NCBI RefSeq assembly: GCF_000003815.2
Contig: NC_049986.1
Span: forward strand, 4,135,855-4,194,334
DNA length: 58,480 nt
Source of the DNA: Branchiostoma floridae
Taxonomy: Eukaryota > Chordata > Leptocardii > Amphioxiformes > Branchiostomatidae
Direction: 5' to 3'
Within the stretch, counting starts at the first letter, position 1, and each line of letters starts with the position of its first letter. Of the stretch, positions 55,601-58,480 are shown piece by piece. The translations under genes were made by a program, and so were the position numbers. The notes below the pieces were generated by a model. The model saw nothing but the letters and a program-made list of their open reading frames with translations. It was not told where the DNA came from and ran no database searches.

Positions 55601-58480
55601 TCCTTGTTAATGCACTCCTAAGCTTTGATCAACACAAAAATATATCGTGTGAAAAAGGAATCTTCACATTTTTTAAAATAAAGTATGCTTCTGCAAAATT
55701 GTCTTTTTAATTATATATTGACTCTTTCTTAAAGTTTTGCAGATGTAAACAAACCTGATACCTCAACACTAAGGCCACAACTTGGCAGTCTTTTTATAAA
55801 TTAACGATTCTACTGCCACTACCAGATATTTGACAAGTGAATGTTCAGCTTTTGATCTGCATCAGAGAATGTAACAATATAATCCATCAGGGCTCTAAAT
55901 ACTTTTTTCCTGCATACCTGCACTGGTGCAGGTAACATTGCAAATTACCTCAGCACCAGACAAATTTTACGTTGATTTTAGGAAGTCATATATATATACT
56001 AAAACTGTTGATGAACCGTTGCTATGTTTTCTTTTATACCTAATAGGTTGTAACAGCCAATGCTGCTAGTAACAATCCACATACACCTAGTACATCATAG
56101 GACATTTATGTATAAAACCCAGTACATGGACCAGTGCAGGTTAGGTGTAGGTAGACACCAGAGATACCTGCACGGCTCCAATTTTACCTGCACTAACCTG
56201 CATATGCAGGTGGTATTTTGAGCCCTGTTCAGCCCTAAGGCCACTTGTCAGTCATTTTAGAGAAATAAAACATTCTACTGCCACTGCCAGATATTTGTAA
56301 ATGTTCGGCTCCTAATTTGCATAGGAAAATGTAACATTCATTCATTTACCTTACCGTTTTGTATGTGACTTGTGTGTTCTCAGCAAGGCTGTGTTTTGAG
56401 AATATTGAGTGGACACAGCAGTCTGGTGCAGTCATGTGACTTTGACTACAAGGACAAGCATGTGGTAAGTAATACTGTGTAGTAGTAGTGGCTACTCCTG
56501 GGTTATACAGTAGTAGCCAGTTAATTACACAACGGAGTAACGCACACTTCTGTTAACTGTACGGAATCCCAAAATCTCAAACCGGTGCAGTCAAGCTGGG
56601 TAATTTCGCATTATTGCACCAGCCAGATAATTGCACGAAATTCACTGGCAAATAGGTTATCAGGGCTCGAAATGCCACCTGCATATGCAGGTTAGTGCAG
56701 GTAAAATTGGAGCTGTGCAGGTATTTCTGGTGTATACCTGCACCAAACCTGCACTGGTCTGTGTACTGTGTTTTATACATAAATGTCATATGATGTAGGT
56801 GTACTTGGATTGTTATTAGCTGCATGGACTCTTACCACCTATGAAGTATAAAAGAAAAAATAGCAATGGTTTCAAAACAATTTTAGTACGATCCATACCT
56901 CCTATATTCAGAGTGGTGCAGGTAAAAGTTGTCTGGTGCAGGGAATTTTCATTGTTACCTGCACCAGTCAAGGTATGCAGAAAAAAGTATTTCAAGCCCT
57001 GCAAACACTTTATGTACCATTTCACCAGGAGCACATGTTGTAAACAGAAGGTGAAAACTTGCATCTGACTCTGTTCACTCTCTGTAACTGTGTGCACCAA
57101 AGTCCAGAGTGAGACTGACTTTCTCCCCAAACCGTTTCTTTTTGATATTTCAATTGAGCAATAATCTTTTTTAATCTGAGAAATCAAATTAGTGTTATCA
57201 TGATATATGATTATACTCAATTCATTACTAAATAACTGTAACTTTTAATGACAGCAGAATACAATGTCTTCTGATTATATTCAGCAATATTGGTGTTATT
57301 CAGTTATTATAATGATAATATACATTTGTTGACATCTGCACAAATATACATTTTATAATCCTCTTCGGTACAACAAAATTATACCATTCTTTGCCTTTTC
57401 CCTCATCAGGCAACTGGTTCGTGGGACTACACAGTCAGAGTGTGGCCTGTCAGTCCCATTGCGGATGAGAAAGTGAAGATCTTACGTGGTCACACCAGTA
57501 ATGTGCACGCTGTGGTGTTCGCCAGACTAGGCTTCCTGGTACGTACGTAATGCTCCAGTAATGCTGCAGTAATGCTCCAGTAATTCTGCAGTAATGCTAC
57601 TGTAATGCTACAGTATTGCTACAGTTATAAATGTCCAGTAATGCTCCAGTAATACACAAGTAATGTTCCGGTAATGCTCCAGTAATACTCTAGTAATGTT
57701 CCAGTAATGCTCCAGTAATGCTACAGTAATGATCCAGTATTGCTACAGTAATGCTACAGTATTGCTACAGCAATGCTACAGTATTGCTACAGTAATGCTA
57801 CAGTAACGTTGCAGTAATGCTCCAGTAATGCCCCAGTAATGATACAGTATTGCTACAGTAATGCTACAGTATTGCTACAGTAATGCTACAGTATTGCTAC
57901 AGTAATGCTCCAGTATTGCTACAGTAATGCTCCAGTATTGCTACAGTAAGGCGCCCTCGTCTCTGTTCAGGGATGGTTGTAAAGCCCTGATGTAGATGGC
58001 TTCTTTGATCCCTCTAGCAAAAAAGTTTGGCTCTATGTCCAAGATTTTAACTTCCTGCAACCTATGATCCACTGCTTACTGTGTCACGTGTTCTATCTGC
58101 ATAACGTGGCGTCTCAGCAGCAGTGGATTGTTCATTCTTTGACAAAGACTGGTGCTGTTCAGTCAAAAATTTGGGTGAGTCCAATTTTTGTGTTGGATAT
58201 TACAGTGTTAAACTAATTCAATAATGACTTCTACCAACACAGATGAGCTTTCAAGTTAAGTTTATGATTCTCTTGCCCGTAGGCGAGCGGTTCCTGGGAT
58301 AAGACAGTGCGTCTGTGGAACCCTGACACCAGCACCCTCCTGTTTGTGCTGTCTGGACACACGGGCTGGGTCAAGGCTCTGGCCTTCTCCATGGACAGTC
58401 TGTACCTGGCTTCTGCTGCGGAGGATGAAACGGTAAGCAAATTCTCACACTATGTTACAAGGTCAAAGGTGCTTGGCAGT
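52699..58480 (+). CDS. WDR38: WD repeat protein WDR38, 3' end beyond window
   Basis: Seven exons: 52699-52761, 53417-53537, 54503-54619, 55456-55553, 56384-56464, 57410-57538, 58283-58432, all GT-AG and in phase, giving 253 residues; human WDR38 is 314 aa, so about 60 residues lie outside. Six WD40 repeats are visible with GH...WD/WN spacing: SGHKDEVNCCAFSPD, RGHQGAVKSCAFSND, QGHTKSVEMVVFSPD, SGHSSLVQSCDFD, RGHTSNVHAVVF, SGHTGWVKALAFS. Diagnostic matches to human are ATGSWD-TVR-W, LASGSWDKT--W and GH--WVK--AFS-D--WLAS-like blocks. The function of WDR38 is poorly known; a propeller scaffold is expected. Start MFDDENYSHV was chosen as the first ATG in frame with the exon 1 donor (gtgagt). Confidence 0.9.
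53538..54502 (+). other. WDR38 intron 2
   Basis: Contains a TTAAAGGGACCCAGAGCG word (53,931) reminiscent of a T2/Kolobok-type end, but no partner end was found. Otherwise unremarkable. Confidence 0.4.
54826..55110. repeat. (GTGA)n and (TG)n/(TA)n simple repeats in WDR38 intron 3
   Basis: About ten GTGA units at 54,826-54,868, (TG)n at 54,886-54,911 and 55,084-55,104, with short TATATATA runs between. Confidence 0.92.
55888..56227. mobile_element. hAT-like MITE family G, copy 1 (WDR38 intron 4)
   Basis: Ends CAGGGCTCTAAATAC and GGTATTTTGAGCCCTG. The interior has repeated CCTGCAC / GTGCAGG words. It is the full-length inverted counterpart of the copy at 56,661-57,001. Confidence 0.8.
56508..56660. 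mobile_element. MITE family E, copy 2, right end lost
   Basis: TA then CAGTAGTAGCCAGTTAATT; the interior TTCGCATTATTGCACCAG matches the copy at 29,223-29,396. The right terminus is missing at the boundary with the hAT-like MITE that begins at 56,661. Confidence 0.72.
56661..57001. mobile_element. hAT-like MITE family G, copy 2 (WDR38 intron 5), inverted
   Basis: Ends CAGGGCTCGAAATGCC and GTATTTCAAGCCCTG. Collinear in reverse complement with 55,888-56,227, including CTGCATATGCAGG, TTATACATAAATGTC and GTCTGGTGCAGG segments. Confidence 0.8.
57547..57950. repeat. 11-bp minisatellite in WDR38 intron 6
   Basis: About 35 imperfect units of the type GTAATGCTCCA / GTAATGCTACA / GTATTGCTACA. The last part alternates two variants (GTAATGCTACA and GTATTGCTACA), giving a 22-bp higher-order period. 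Confidence 0.93.
58030..58205. repeat. Dispersed repeat F, copy in WDR38 intron 6
   Basis: Shares CTGCAACCTATGATCCA and GTTCTATCTGCATAACGTGG with 41,566-41,745 in RAD17 intron 2, in the same order. Ends not defined. Confidence 0.65.

Noticed and set aside
55888-57001. 8-bp target duplications for the family G hAT-like MITEs
   Set aside because: The flanking octamers do not match at either copy, so only the ends support the classification.

Overview
The window looks like a piece of an invertebrate chordate genome, most probably amphioxus (Branchiostoma). It is eukaryotic: genes are split by short GT-AG introns, there are CA/GT microsatellites and many small transposons, and one assembly gap (671 N). 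The six genes I can read are animal genes whose proteins match vertebrate orthologues along most of their length. The amphioxus assignment is inference from gene content, compact introns and repeat style. No bacterial operon, CRISPR array or viral gene was seen.

Layout. 1-5.8 kb: repeats, a LINE tail and two palindromic MITEs. 5.8-12.3 kb (minus): LMO4, four coding exons, the last only 9 nt (Val-Cys-stop). 12.6-13.3 kb: gap. 13.3-18 kb: repeat-poor, TAAT-rich DNA that could be regulatory for LMO4. 18-35 kb: no protein gene recognised; nested DNA transposons, tandem repeats, and one weak candidate for a spliced non-coding RNA (19.7-21.2 kb). 35.0-35.9 kb (minus): PIGC, one coding exon. 36.5-37.1 kb: a Penelope-like retroelement endonuclease fragment and a hAT-like MITE. 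37.1-38.7 kb (minus): BET1L, four exons. 40.5-43.7 kb (plus): RAD17, four exons, divergent from BET1L across long CA/GT tracts. 45.8-47.5 kb (minus): a BTB-BACK-kelch (KLHL) gene with one coding exon, whose likely promoter and 5' UTR exon lie 3.7 kb upstream at 51.3-51.5 kb. 52.7 kb to the edge (plus): WDR38, seven exons visible, 3' end outside.

The genes do not form a pathway; they are housekeeping or regulatory loci placed side by side: transcription cofactor (LMO4), GPI-anchor synthesis (PIGC), Golgi SNARE (BET1L), DNA-damage clamp loader (RAD17), probable Cullin-3 adaptor (KLHL) and a WD40 protein (WDR38).

The richest non-genic content is transposons whose insertion footprints can be read directly: a three-level nested stack at 33.3-34.4 kb, several MITEs with TAG...CTA ends and 9-bp target duplications, a Harbinger-like element with TAA duplications, a Kolobok/T2-like element with TTAA, hAT-like elements, and an inverted pair of hAT-like MITEs flanking one WDR38 exon.
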